From assembly GCA_947628925.1 (NCBI GenBank), contig CANRBU010000082.1, positions 1-5,027 on the forward strand: a stretch of 5,027 nt of DNA, read 5' to 3'. A model generated the notes under the pieces. That model did no database searches and was not told the DNA's origin. It saw only the letters and a list, made by a program, of their open reading frames with translations. Position numbers and translations under genes: made by a program. Source of the DNA: an uncultured Clostridia bacterium. Lineage in GTDB: Bacteria > Bacillota > Clostridia > TANB77 > CAG-508. Numbering within the stretch: position 1 is the stretch's first letter; the number at the start of each line of letters is the position of its first letter. This document shows positions 1 to 4,700 of this stretch, one piece after another.

Positions 1-406
1 ATTTTTCTGTTTTCCAGTTTTTGAAAAATATAGTACATTCATTTAAAACATTATATGTAATGTTATAGTTAGGCTCTTTTTGAAGTTTAATAAAAAAATA
101 TACTTCTTGATTTTTATATTGATATATAACAGTCTTTCCTGATATTTTTACTTTGCTTAGTGTGTTTTCATTAATATCCCAATTTGAAACTTTAAAAAAA
201 TCTCTTATAAAATTTGCAATTTCTTTTTTATTATTCAGTAATTTTTCTATTATCTCGTCTATCTCTATATTTTGGTTTTCTTGAGTTTTATCATTTTGCC
301 TTGTATTTTTTTGTATTTTAGTTCGCGCACTTTCACTATCAATTTTCTTTTGTACCTTTCTATTTTGTATGCAATCTAAATAATCGTTATATGTAAATAT
401 AAACAA
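1..406 (-). CDS. Rpn/PD-(D/E)XK transposase-like family protein, 5' part only, probably catalytically degenerate
   Basis: The open frame runs 135 codons from a TTG at 406 to the window edge, with no stop and no internal Met. The start is set by AAAGGAGGA at 420-412, six bases before the TTG. The N-terminus (FIFTYNDYLDCIQNRK, 2-17) is followed by a polar, Lys/Gln/Asn-rich linker (about 18-48). Then comes a stretch that I recognise, from memory of the family, as Rpn-like: NKKEIANFIRDF (59-70) and YKNQEVYFFIKLQ (97-109), then YNITYNVLNE (114-123). Family members typically read S/A-D-I/V-I-Y, then YFLIEHQ, then MPYRILEY. Here the Asp position is Thr92 and the Glu of E-x-Q is Lys107, with Gln109 kept. 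I infer that DNA cleavage is probably lost. In this family (recombination-promoting nucleases, e.g. E. coli RpnA) the acidic residues bind metal. The C-terminal part is outside the window. An unrelated hypothetical protein remains possible. Confidence 0.6.
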   Translation of the reverse strand, partial: MFIFTYNDYLDCIQNRKVQKKIDSESARTKIQKNTRQNDKTQENQNIEIDEIIEKLLNNKKEIANFIRDFFKVSNWDINENTLSKVKISGKTVIYQYKNQEVYFFIKLQKEPNYNITYNVLNECTIFFKNWKTEK

Positions 407-411
407 AATAT

Positions 412-420
412 TCCTCCTTT
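412..420 (-). promoter_or_regulatory. Ribosome binding site that fixes the TTG start of the Rpn-like gene
   Basis: AAAGGAGGA read on the minus strand is a near-perfect Shine-Dalgarno sequence. It ends six bases before the TTG at 406-404. No ATG lies in this frame anywhere in the visible 135 codons, so this site is the main reason to accept a TTG start and to treat the frame as a real gene. Confidence 0.75.
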
Positions 421-472
421 TATTTAATTGTTTGTTTGCTGGGTTTTTTAGATAAAAAATTTTTTTGATAAA

Positions 473-501
473 ATAATAATTTGATTTCATTTTTATCTTA
501 A
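473..501 (-). promoter_or_regulatory. Candidate sigma-A promoter of the Rpn-like gene
   Basis: TTAAGA (501-496) and TATTAT (478-473) are 17 bases apart on the minus strand, matching the consensus at 4 of 6 and 5 of 6 positions. This would give a leader of about 60 bases before the TTG at 406. The region is so A+T-rich that chance matches are likely, so confidence is low. The -35 lies just after the terminator of the ABC operon, which suits an independent transcript. The rest of the leader is A/T tracts (about 446-470) without a clear structure. Confidence 0.35.
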
Positions 502-504
502 CAT

Positions 505-548
505 AAAATAAGGAGGTTTGCAACAAATTCGACAAAACCTCCTATTTT
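505..548 (-). terminator. Hairpin terminator after the ABC importer operon
   Basis: A perfect 9-bp stem pairs AGGAGGTTT (511-519) with AAACCTCCT (535-543) around a 15-base loop. A/T pairs extend it by about five more if A510 is bulged. It starts 11 bases after the stop codon of the binding-protein gene. On the minus strand the tail after the stem is T-rich but broken (TTATTTTATG). On the plus strand it is a cleaner T run (545-550), so it could work in both directions, though no plus-strand gene is visible upstream. Confidence 0.75.
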
Positions 549-558
549 TTGACATAAA

Positions 559-1578
559 TTATTTTACTTTTTCACTAAATTCGTTATTAATTATTTTTTC
601 GTATGGTGCTTTTGCTTGTAATTCTCCTGCTAATGTCATGACTTCTTGTAATTTATCAAAACTTTCTTGTTTTAGTACAGGAGTTTCATTCCATGCATCT
701 ATATCTTTATAACTTTGTACTGCTGTTGCAATTAAACTTTCTTCTGTATCTGGGAAAAAGCTACTTATTACTTTTGCAATTTCTTCTGCAGTATGGTCTT
801 TTACCCATTGTTCACCTTTATATATTGCATTTGTAAATTTTTGAATTGTATCTTTATTGTTTTCTATATAACTTTTCTTTGCAAAATATGCTGTATATGG
901 AATCTCACCAGAATCTTTTCCAACAGATGCTACAACATAGCCTTTTCCTTCATTTTGTGTCATAGATGCAGTAGGTTCAAATAGTGTAACATATTCTGCA
1001 TCTCCACTAGTAAATGCACCTGCCATCAAATCAAATTTAATGCTGTCATCCAAATTTACATCTGTTTGAGGATTAATTCCATTTTTCTTTAAAACATATT
1101 CCAAAGTCATATATGGTACTCCACCTTTTCTACCGGGAATAACTGTTTTTCCTTTTAAATCTTGCCAACTAAAATTGTCTGTAGCAGTTTTGGCAACTAG
1201 AAAAGAGCCATCCTTTTTTGTCATTTGTGCGAAAACTTGAGTATAATCTTCTTTGCCTTCGTTGTAAACATATATTGATGCTTCAGGTCCTGCAAAACCA
1301 ATATCGCATTGACCACTAAGTACAGCTGTCATAACAGTATCTGCTCCTCCACCTGTTGTTAAGTCAATATCAATTCCGTTTTCCTTAAAAAAGCCATTAT
1401 TTATTGCAACATATTGAGGTGCATAAAATATAGAACGCGTTACCTCATTTACAGCAATCTTCTTTTGTTCTTGTGTAGCTGGGGTTTCTTTTTTGTTGTT
1501 ATTAAGAAGTGCCACAGTAACCCCTATAACAACAACTATTAAAACCACAACAATTGTAAAAATAACTTTCTTGTTCAT
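559..1578 (-). CDS. ABC importer substrate-binding protein, NMT1/THI5-like (SsuA/TauA class), membrane-anchored
   Basis: This 339-residue protein would capture a small substrate outside the membrane and deliver it to the permease encoded just upstream. Residues about 5-25 are a hydrophobic helix followed by a polar, NNNKKE-rich linker. The binding domain then starts at about 41 with the NMT1/THI5-type motif FYAPQYVAINNGFF (51-64). GGGADTVMTAVLSGQCDIGFAG (77-97) and DLKGKTVIPGRKGGVPYMTLE (140-160) continue the typical periplasmic-binding fold. The only Cys is at 91, so no lipobox exists and an uncleaved or cleaved N-terminal signal is implied. The start is an ATG with AGGAGG at 1590-1585, six bases away. 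It is the third gene of the operon, 60 bases after the permease, and may also have its own promoter. The class handles nitrate, sulfonates, taurine, pyrimidine precursors and others, so the substrate is not assignable here. Confidence 0.9.
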   Translation of the reverse strand: MNKKVIFTIVVVLIVVVIGVTVALLNNNKKETPATQEQKKIAVNEVTRSIFYAPQYVAINNGFFKENGIDIDLTTGGGADTVMTAVLSGQCDIGFAGPEASIYVYNEGKEDYTQVFAQMTKKDGSFLVAKTATDNFSWQDLKGKTVIPGRKGGVPYMTLEYVLKKNGINPQTDVNLDDSIKFDLMAGAFTSGDAEYVTLFEPTASMTQNEGKGYVVASVGKDSGEIPYTAYFAKKSYIENNKDTIQKFTNAIYKGEQWVKDHTAEEIAKVISSFFPDTEESLIATAVQSYKDIDAWNETPVLKQESFDKLQEVMTLAGELQAKAPYEKIINNEFSEKVK

Positions 1579-1607
1579 TCTACTCCTCCTTATGATTTAT
1601 TTAATAT

Positions 1608-1636
1608 ATTTTATGTTTAGAAGTAGAATATGTGAA
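1608..1636 (-). promoter_or_regulatory. Candidate internal promoter before the substrate-binding protein gene
   Basis: TTCACA (1636-1631) and TAAAAT (1613-1608) are exactly 17 bases apart on the minus strand, each one mismatch from the sigma-A consensus. The predicted transcript would begin near 1601, about ten bases before the ribosome site AGGAGG (1590-1585). The element lies in the 60-base gap between permease and binding protein, where I see no terminator. It would allow extra expression of the binding protein over the membrane parts, which is an inference. Confidence 0.5.
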
Positions 1637-1638
1637 TT

Positions 1639-2436
1639 TTATTTGAATTTTTTACTATTTAAAATAAATTTTTCAATCAATACTACTACACCATACATTA
1701 TTCCTGCTAGTATTCCTAAAATTAAGACACTTGTCATTACTAAATCTAATTTAAATACTTGCCCTCCATAAACAATTAAATAGCCTAAACCTGCTTTTGA
1801 AACTAAAAATTCTCCTGATATTACACCTACTAGTGACAAACCAATATTAACTTTTAGAGAGCTAATAAATGTTGAAATATTAGCTGGTAATATAATCTTT
1901 GTTAATATTTGTAACTTCGTAGCTTTAAAGGTTTTTGCCATTTTAATTAAGTTTTCATCTGTTCTAAGAAATCCATTTAAATTTTCCAATATTGTTACTA
2001 TTAGTGAAATCGCAATTGCCATAACTATTATTGCCTGTGTACCTGAGCCTACCCAAATGATTATTATTGGTCCTAGTGCTACTTTTGGTAAACTATTTAA
2101 CACAACTAAATATGGATCAGCAACTTTTGCTAGAAAATTTGACCACCACAAAATAATTGCAACCACAATTCCCAATGTTGTACCTAATAAAAAGCCTACT
2201 ATTGTCTCATATGCTGTAACTTGTATATGTTTAATCAAATCATTTGCACCTAAATTTGTAAGTGTCTGCCATATTCTACTTGGCTGACTTGTTATAAAGC
2301 TATCTATAATTTCTTTGTTTGCCATCCATTCCCATATTCCTAAAAAAGCAATTAATATAAGAATTTGGGTGGTTGCTACTAAAATTTTAGTTTTTCTTCT
2401 TTTTTGCAAATATAGTTTTCTTTCATTTGTTACCAT
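1639..2436 (-). CDS. ABC importer permease, SsuC/TauC-type (binding-protein-dependent transport inner membrane component)
   Basis: This 265-residue integral membrane protein would form the translocation channel with the ATPase of the preceding gene. It has about six hydrophobic segments, near residues 18-38, 74-96, 102-129, 134-152, 187-210 and 233-257. The cytoplasmic coupling (EAA) loop is visible as KMAKTFKATKLQILTKIILP (165-184). The usual form is EAA-x3-G-x9-I-x-LP, so the conserved Gly is Lys171 here. I chose the ATG at 2436: AAGGAG lies at 2452-2447, ten bases upstream, and the length then fits the family. The frame is open further, to an ATG at 2526, but that adds a Lys-rich 30-residue tail lying over the ATPase gene without a ribosome site. 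The 14-base overlap with the ATPase stop suggests translational coupling. TTG at 2439 is an alternative start one codon earlier. Confidence 0.9.
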   Translation of the reverse strand: MVTNERKLYLQKRRKTKILVATTQILILIAFLGIWEWMANKEIIDSFITSQPSRIWQTLTNLGANDLIKHIQVTAYETIVGFLLGTTLGIVVAIILWWSNFLAKVADPYLVVLNSLPKVALGPIIIIWVGSGTQAIIVMAIAISLIVTILENLNGFLRTDENLIKMAKTFKATKLQILTKIILPANISTFISSLKVNIGLSLVGVISGEFLVSKAGLGYLIVYGGQVFKLDLVMTSVLILGILAGIMYGVVVLIEKFILNSKKFK

Positions 2437-3196
2437 CAACTCCCAACTCCTTCCATAATGTATTAAAATATTCGCTAAATTTTGGGCTTTCTCTACAAGT
2501 AATTGGATTTTTTTCTTCTTCTTCAAATTCTATTTTATAAATATTTTTTATAGTTCCTGGCCTTTTAGTTAATACAATTACTCTATCTGACATACTAATA
2601 GCTTCTGATATATCGTGTGTTACAATAAGTGCAGTAATATTTTCTTTACGCAAAATTTCATAAATGTCATTTGTTACCATTATCCTAGTTTGATAGTCTA
2701 ATGCTGAAAATGCTTCATCTAATAACAATATTTTTGGTTTTATTGCTAATGTTCTAATTAATGCTACTCTTTGTCTCATTCCACCTGATAATTCTTGTGG
2801 ATATTTATCTTTAAATTCATATAAATGATATTTTTTCAATAAATTTTCTACATAATCTTTACTTTCTTGAGTTTTAATTCCTTTTAGTTCTAGTCCAAGC
2901 ATAACATTACTCCAAATTGTTCTCCACTCTAAAAGGCAGTCTTTTTGCAACATATATCCAATTTCTGAAGATATGCCTTCTACTTTTTTGCCTTGTATAA
3001 ATATTTCTCCTGAAGTTTTTTCCTCTAATCCACTTATTATTGATAAAAGTGTCGATTTTCCACATCCACTTGGTCCAATAATGCTAACAAACTCCCCATT
3101 TTGGATCGAGAAATTTATGTTCTCAATGGCTTTAATTTCTCCTTTGGGAGTTTGATAAGTTTTATTTATATTTTTAACTTCCAATATTTTTTCCAA
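2423..3196 (-). CDS. ABC importer ATP-binding protein, SsuB/TauB/NrtD class
   Basis: This 257-residue protein is the cytoplasmic ATPase that powers the importer. All nucleotide-binding motifs are intact: Walker A GPSGCGKST (41-49), Q-loop Gln84, signature LSGGMRQR (136-143), Walker B ILLLDEAFSALD (156-167, with Asp160 and catalytic Glu161) and switch His194. The C-terminal RESPKFSEYFNTLWKEL (235-251) matches the tail common in the nitrate/sulfonate/taurine class. The start is a TTG at 3196, since MEKILEVKNI is the expected N-terminus. AAAGGA at 3212-3207 sits ten bases upstream, which is slightly long, and no ATG is available in frame nearby. It is the first gene of the operon, overlaps the permease by 14 bases and ends with TGA. 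Its leader carries two dyads, described separately. Confidence 0.93.
   Translation of the reverse strand: MEKILEVKNINKTYQTPKGEIKAIENINFSIQNGEFVSIIGPSGCGKSTLLSIISGLEEKTSGEIFIQGKKVEGISSEIGYMLQKDCLLEWRTIWSNVMLGLELKGIKTQESKDYVENLLKKYHLYEFKDKYPQELSGGMRQRVALIRTLAIKPKILLLDEAFSALDYQTRIMVTNDIYEILRKENITALIVTHDISEAISMSDRVIVLTKRPGTIKNIYKIEFEEEEKNPITCRESPKFSEYFNTLWKELGVDGNK
2447..2452 (-). promoter_or_regulatory. Ribosome binding site deciding the permease start
   Basis: AAGGAG inside the end of the ATPase gene lies ten bases before the ATG at 2436. It supports that ATG over the longer open frame starting at 2526. A closer GGGAG (2444-2440) is only three bases from the ATG and is less likely to act. Confidence 0.6.
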
Positions 3197-3235
3197 ATTT
3201 TATCATTCCTTTCTTGCTTTCACTTTGTACGTTTG

Positions 3236-3256
3236 CTGAGACTGTTACAGTCTCAG
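3236..3256 (-). repeat. 21-bp perfect dyad in the leader of the ABC operon
   Basis: The arms CTGAGACTGT and ACAGTCTCAG are perfectly complementary around one central base. As RNA this gives a 9-bp stem with a three-base loop (TAA on the minus strand). It lies 24 bases before the ribosome site of the ATPase gene and about 40-60 bases after the predicted transcription start. No T run follows, so it is not a simple terminator. It is either a second operator or a leader hairpin affecting RNA stability or translation. An 8-bp palindrome TATGCATA abuts it at 3257-3264. I do not recognise the regulator. Confidence 0.7.
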
Positions 3257-3286
3257 TATGCATAGCTGATTAAATTTCAAATAAAG

Positions 3287-3301
3287 TTTGGCGACGCCAA
3301 A
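3287..3301 (-). promoter_or_regulatory. Probable operator: GC-rich 15-bp dyad at the predicted transcription start
   Basis: TTTGGCG and CGCCAAA form a perfect 7-bp inverted repeat around one base, a GC-rich island in a very A+T-rich gap. It begins immediately after the candidate -10 (3307-3302), so it would cover the transcription start near 3295. That is a typical place for a repressor to bind. The sequence matches no operator I can name with confidence. Confidence 0.5.
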
Positions 3302-3330
3302 ATTGTAATTATTTTTCAACATTTGGTCTA
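3302..3330 (-). promoter_or_regulatory. Candidate promoter of the ABC importer operon
   Basis: TAGACC (3330-3325) and TACAAT (3307-3302) are 17 bases apart on the minus strand, 4 of 6 and 5 of 6 matches to the sigma-A consensus. Transcription would start near 3295, giving a leader of about 100 bases. A weaker alternative is TTCAAT (3359-3354) with TATATT (3335-3330), 18 bases apart. A promoter is expected in this gap because a strong terminator lies just upstream (3403-3367). Confidence 0.45.
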
Positions 3331-3366
3331 ATATATTTTATGTTAATTCAATGATTGAAGTGCATT

Positions 3367-3403
3367 AAAAAAAGACCTTTTTTATCTCTAAAAAAGTCTT
3401 TTT
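3367..3403 (-). terminator. Rho-independent terminator after trmL, probably bidirectional
   Basis: On the minus strand GACTTTTTTA (3398-3389) pairs with TAAAAAAGGTC (3384-3374), with one bulged G and the four-base loop GAGA. A run of seven T follows (3373-3367). On the plus strand the same stem is followed by five T (3399-3403). It begins six bases after the trmL stop codon. This closes the aquaporin-trmL unit and insulates the ABC operon downstream. Confidence 0.9.
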
Positions 3404-3408
3404 ATATT

Positions 3409-3903
3409 TTAAAAATAATTACTGATTTCTTCTAAATTCTCAAAATCTTTTTGCCTGCAAATATCATATGCAACTATTGCTACTGAATTTGATAAGTTCA
3501 AAGAACGCAAAGTCTTTCGCATTGGAATTCTTATTGTTTTATCAAGATATTTTTTCAAAATATCTTCTGGAAGTCCTTTTGTTTCTCTTCCAAATAAAAT
3601 AAAAATTTCATCCATTTCTTTATAATTAGGCTCTGTATATACATGTTTTCCTTTTGTTGTAACAAAAAACATGTTGTTTTTTTCTGGCAAATATTTTTGC
3701 AAAAAAGCATCAAATGATATATGTTCTTCTATTTCTAGTTTATCCCAATAATCTAGTCCAGCTCTTTTTAATGCTTTTTCTGATATACTAAAACCTAATG
3801 GATGTACTAAATGCAACTTTGCTCCAATAGCAGCACAAGTTCTTGCTATATTACCTGTATTTTGCGGAATTTCAGGATTTACCAATACTATATTTAGCTT
3901 CAT
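3409..3903 (-). CDS. trmL: tRNA (cytidine/uridine-34 2'-O)-methyltransferase TrmL
   Basis: This 164-residue protein belongs to the SPOUT superfamily and is close in length to E. coli TrmL (YibK). That family methylates the ribose of the wobble base (position 34) of certain leucine tRNAs, using S-adenosylmethionine bound in a C-terminal trefoil knot. The three family motifs are present: NPEIPQNTGNIAR (9-21), LFGRETKGLPE (103-113), and IPM (126-128) with RSLNLSNSVAIVAYD (133-147). The ATG at 3903 begins the typical MKLNIVLVNPEIPQN, and a purine-rich AGGAGAGGA lies about 11-13 bases upstream. It follows the aquaporin gene by 46 bases with no convincing terminator between, so the two are probably co-transcribed. 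A strong terminator follows at once. Nothing suggests damage. Confidence 0.95.
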   Translation of the reverse strand: MKLNIVLVNPEIPQNTGNIARTCAAIGAKLHLVHPLGFSISEKALKRAGLDYWDKLEIEEHISFDAFLQKYLPEKNNMFFVTTKGKHVYTEPNYKEMDEIFILFGRETKGLPEDILKKYLDKTIRIPMRKTLRSLNLSNSVAIVAYDICRQKDFENLEEISNYF

Positions 3904-3949
3904 TTTGTACTTTCCTCTCCTAATGTAAAAATTAACTGTAATTTAATAA

Positions 3950-4633
3950 TTATTTTTCAGATTTCCCTTCGTTTAAAAATTTATATGCAAAAGCAGCTAA
4001 TGCTGAACCAACAAATGGTGCTACAATAAATACCCATACTTGACTTAGTGCTTCTCCACCTACTAATACTGCTGGTGCTAAACTTCTAGCTGGATTTACT
4101 GATGTTCCTGTTAATTGAATTCCTAAAATATGTACAAATGCTAATGTTAATCCAATGACAACTCCTGCTATTTGTGATTTACTCTCATCTGATGTTACAC
4201 CTAATATTGTGTATATAAATACAAATGTTAATACAACTTCTGTTATAATTGCTCCTAACATATTTAAGTTTACTGCTGATAATGAATCAAAACCATTTGC
4301 GCCTAATCCTGTTGTTGCAATGTCTAAACCAGAACATGTAATAATTCCATAAAGAATTCCTGCTCCTATAAATGCTCCTACACATTGTGCTACTACATAT
4401 CCAACAAAATCTTTTACTGACATTTTTTTGCTAATTAACATTGCTAAAGATACTGCTGGGTTTACATGGCATCCTGATATATTTCCTATAACATATGCCA
4501 TAGCCACAATTGATAACCCGAATGCTAATGCTATTCCTAAAGTTCCTAGTACTCCTCCTGCAATCGCTGCACTACCACATCCGAATAATACAAGTACCGC
4601 TGTTCCGATACATTCACATAAATATTTTTTCAT
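3950..4633 (-). CDS. aqpZ: Aquaporin Z-like water channel (MIP family)
   Basis: This 227-residue channel has about six membrane helices and two half-helices carrying the NPA boxes: N58-P59-A60 and N180-P181-A182, the latter followed by Arg183. The four selectivity-filter positions, aligned to E. coli AqpZ (F43, H174, T183, R189), are Tyr47, His168, Thr177 and Arg183. His in the filter and Ser after NPAR (glycerol facilitators carry Asp, NPARD) indicate a narrow water pore and not a glycerol channel. The assignment rests on alignment from memory. The start is an ATG with AAGGAGG (4647-4641) seven bases upstream. A perfect-consensus promoter sits just before it. trmL follows in the same direction. 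Cells with this protein would gain fast water flow across the membrane. Transport of other small neutral solutes cannot be excluded. Confidence 0.93.
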   Translation of the reverse strand: MKKYLCECIGTAVLVLFGCGSAAIAGGVLGTLGIALAFGLSIVAMAYVIGNISGCHVNPAVSLAMLISKKMSVKDFVGYVVAQCVGAFIGAGILYGIITCSGLDIATTGLGANGFDSLSAVNLNMLGAIITEVVLTFVFIYTILGVTSDESKSQIAGVVIGLTLAFVHILGIQLTGTSVNPARSLAPAVLVGGEALSQVWVFIVAPFVGSALAAFAYKFLNEGKSEK

Positions 4634-4655
4634 GTGATCCCCTCCTTATGCGCTT

Positions 4656-4684
4656 ATTATATTTTAATATTTCATGTTTGTCAA
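4656..4684 (-). promoter_or_regulatory. Perfect-consensus sigma-A promoter of the aquaporin-trmL unit
   Basis: TTGACA (4684-4679) and TATAAT (4661-4656) are separated by exactly 17 bases on the minus strand, a full match to the housekeeping consensus. Transcription would start near 4649, only a couple of bases before the AAGGAGG ribosome site (4647-4641), giving a leader of about 16 bases. The promoter lies in the 67-base gap after the methyltransferase gene. Confidence 0.9.
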
Positions 4685-4691
4685 GCAAACA
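4675..4691 (-). repeat. Inverted repeat overlapping the -35 element of the aquaporin promoter
   Basis: On the minus strand TGTTTG (4691-4686) and CAAACA (4680-4675) form a perfect 6-bp inverted repeat around five bases. Its span contains the whole -35 TTGACA (4684-4679). It could be a repressor site. No T run follows, so it does not look like a terminator for the methyltransferase gene. At six bases per arm in A/T-rich DNA it may be chance. Confidence 0.35.
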
Positions 4692-4700
4692 AAAACGTGC

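Noticed and set aside
446..470. A/T-tract near-palindrome in the leader of the Rpn-like gene.
   Set aside because: It consists of homopolymer A and T runs and is expected by chance in this composition.
511..712. Plus-strand frame at 518-712 preceded by AGGAGG at 511-516.
   Set aside because: The AGGAGG is one arm of the terminator stem, and the frame is mostly the antisense shadow of the end of the binding-protein gene with no family signature.
2437..2526. Longer permease start at 2526, adding 30 residues.
   Set aside because: The extra segment is Lys-rich, lies wholly over the ATPase gene and has no ribosome site; the ATG at 2436 has AAGGAG and gives the usual family length.
3174..3263. 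A 29-codon minus-strand frame (ATG at 3263) running through the leader dyad into the start of the ATPase gene, which could be a leader peptide.
   Set aside because: No ribosome site precedes the ATG, the composition is not that of a typical attenuator peptide, and it overlaps the ATPase start in another frame.
3197..3366. TPP or other riboswitch upstream of the NMT1/THI5-like importer, suggested by a CTGAGA string.
   Set aside because: The string is simply one arm of the 21-bp dyad. The other conserved TPP elements (ACCTGAT..., ...CAGCGTAGGGA) are absent, and no other riboswitch class that I know matches.
3904..3949. A short A/T-only inverted repeat (AAATTA / TAATTT) followed by T between the aquaporin and trmL genes, as a terminator.
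   Set aside because: The stem is six A/T pairs with no G or C, too weak to terminate; read-through into trmL is more likely.
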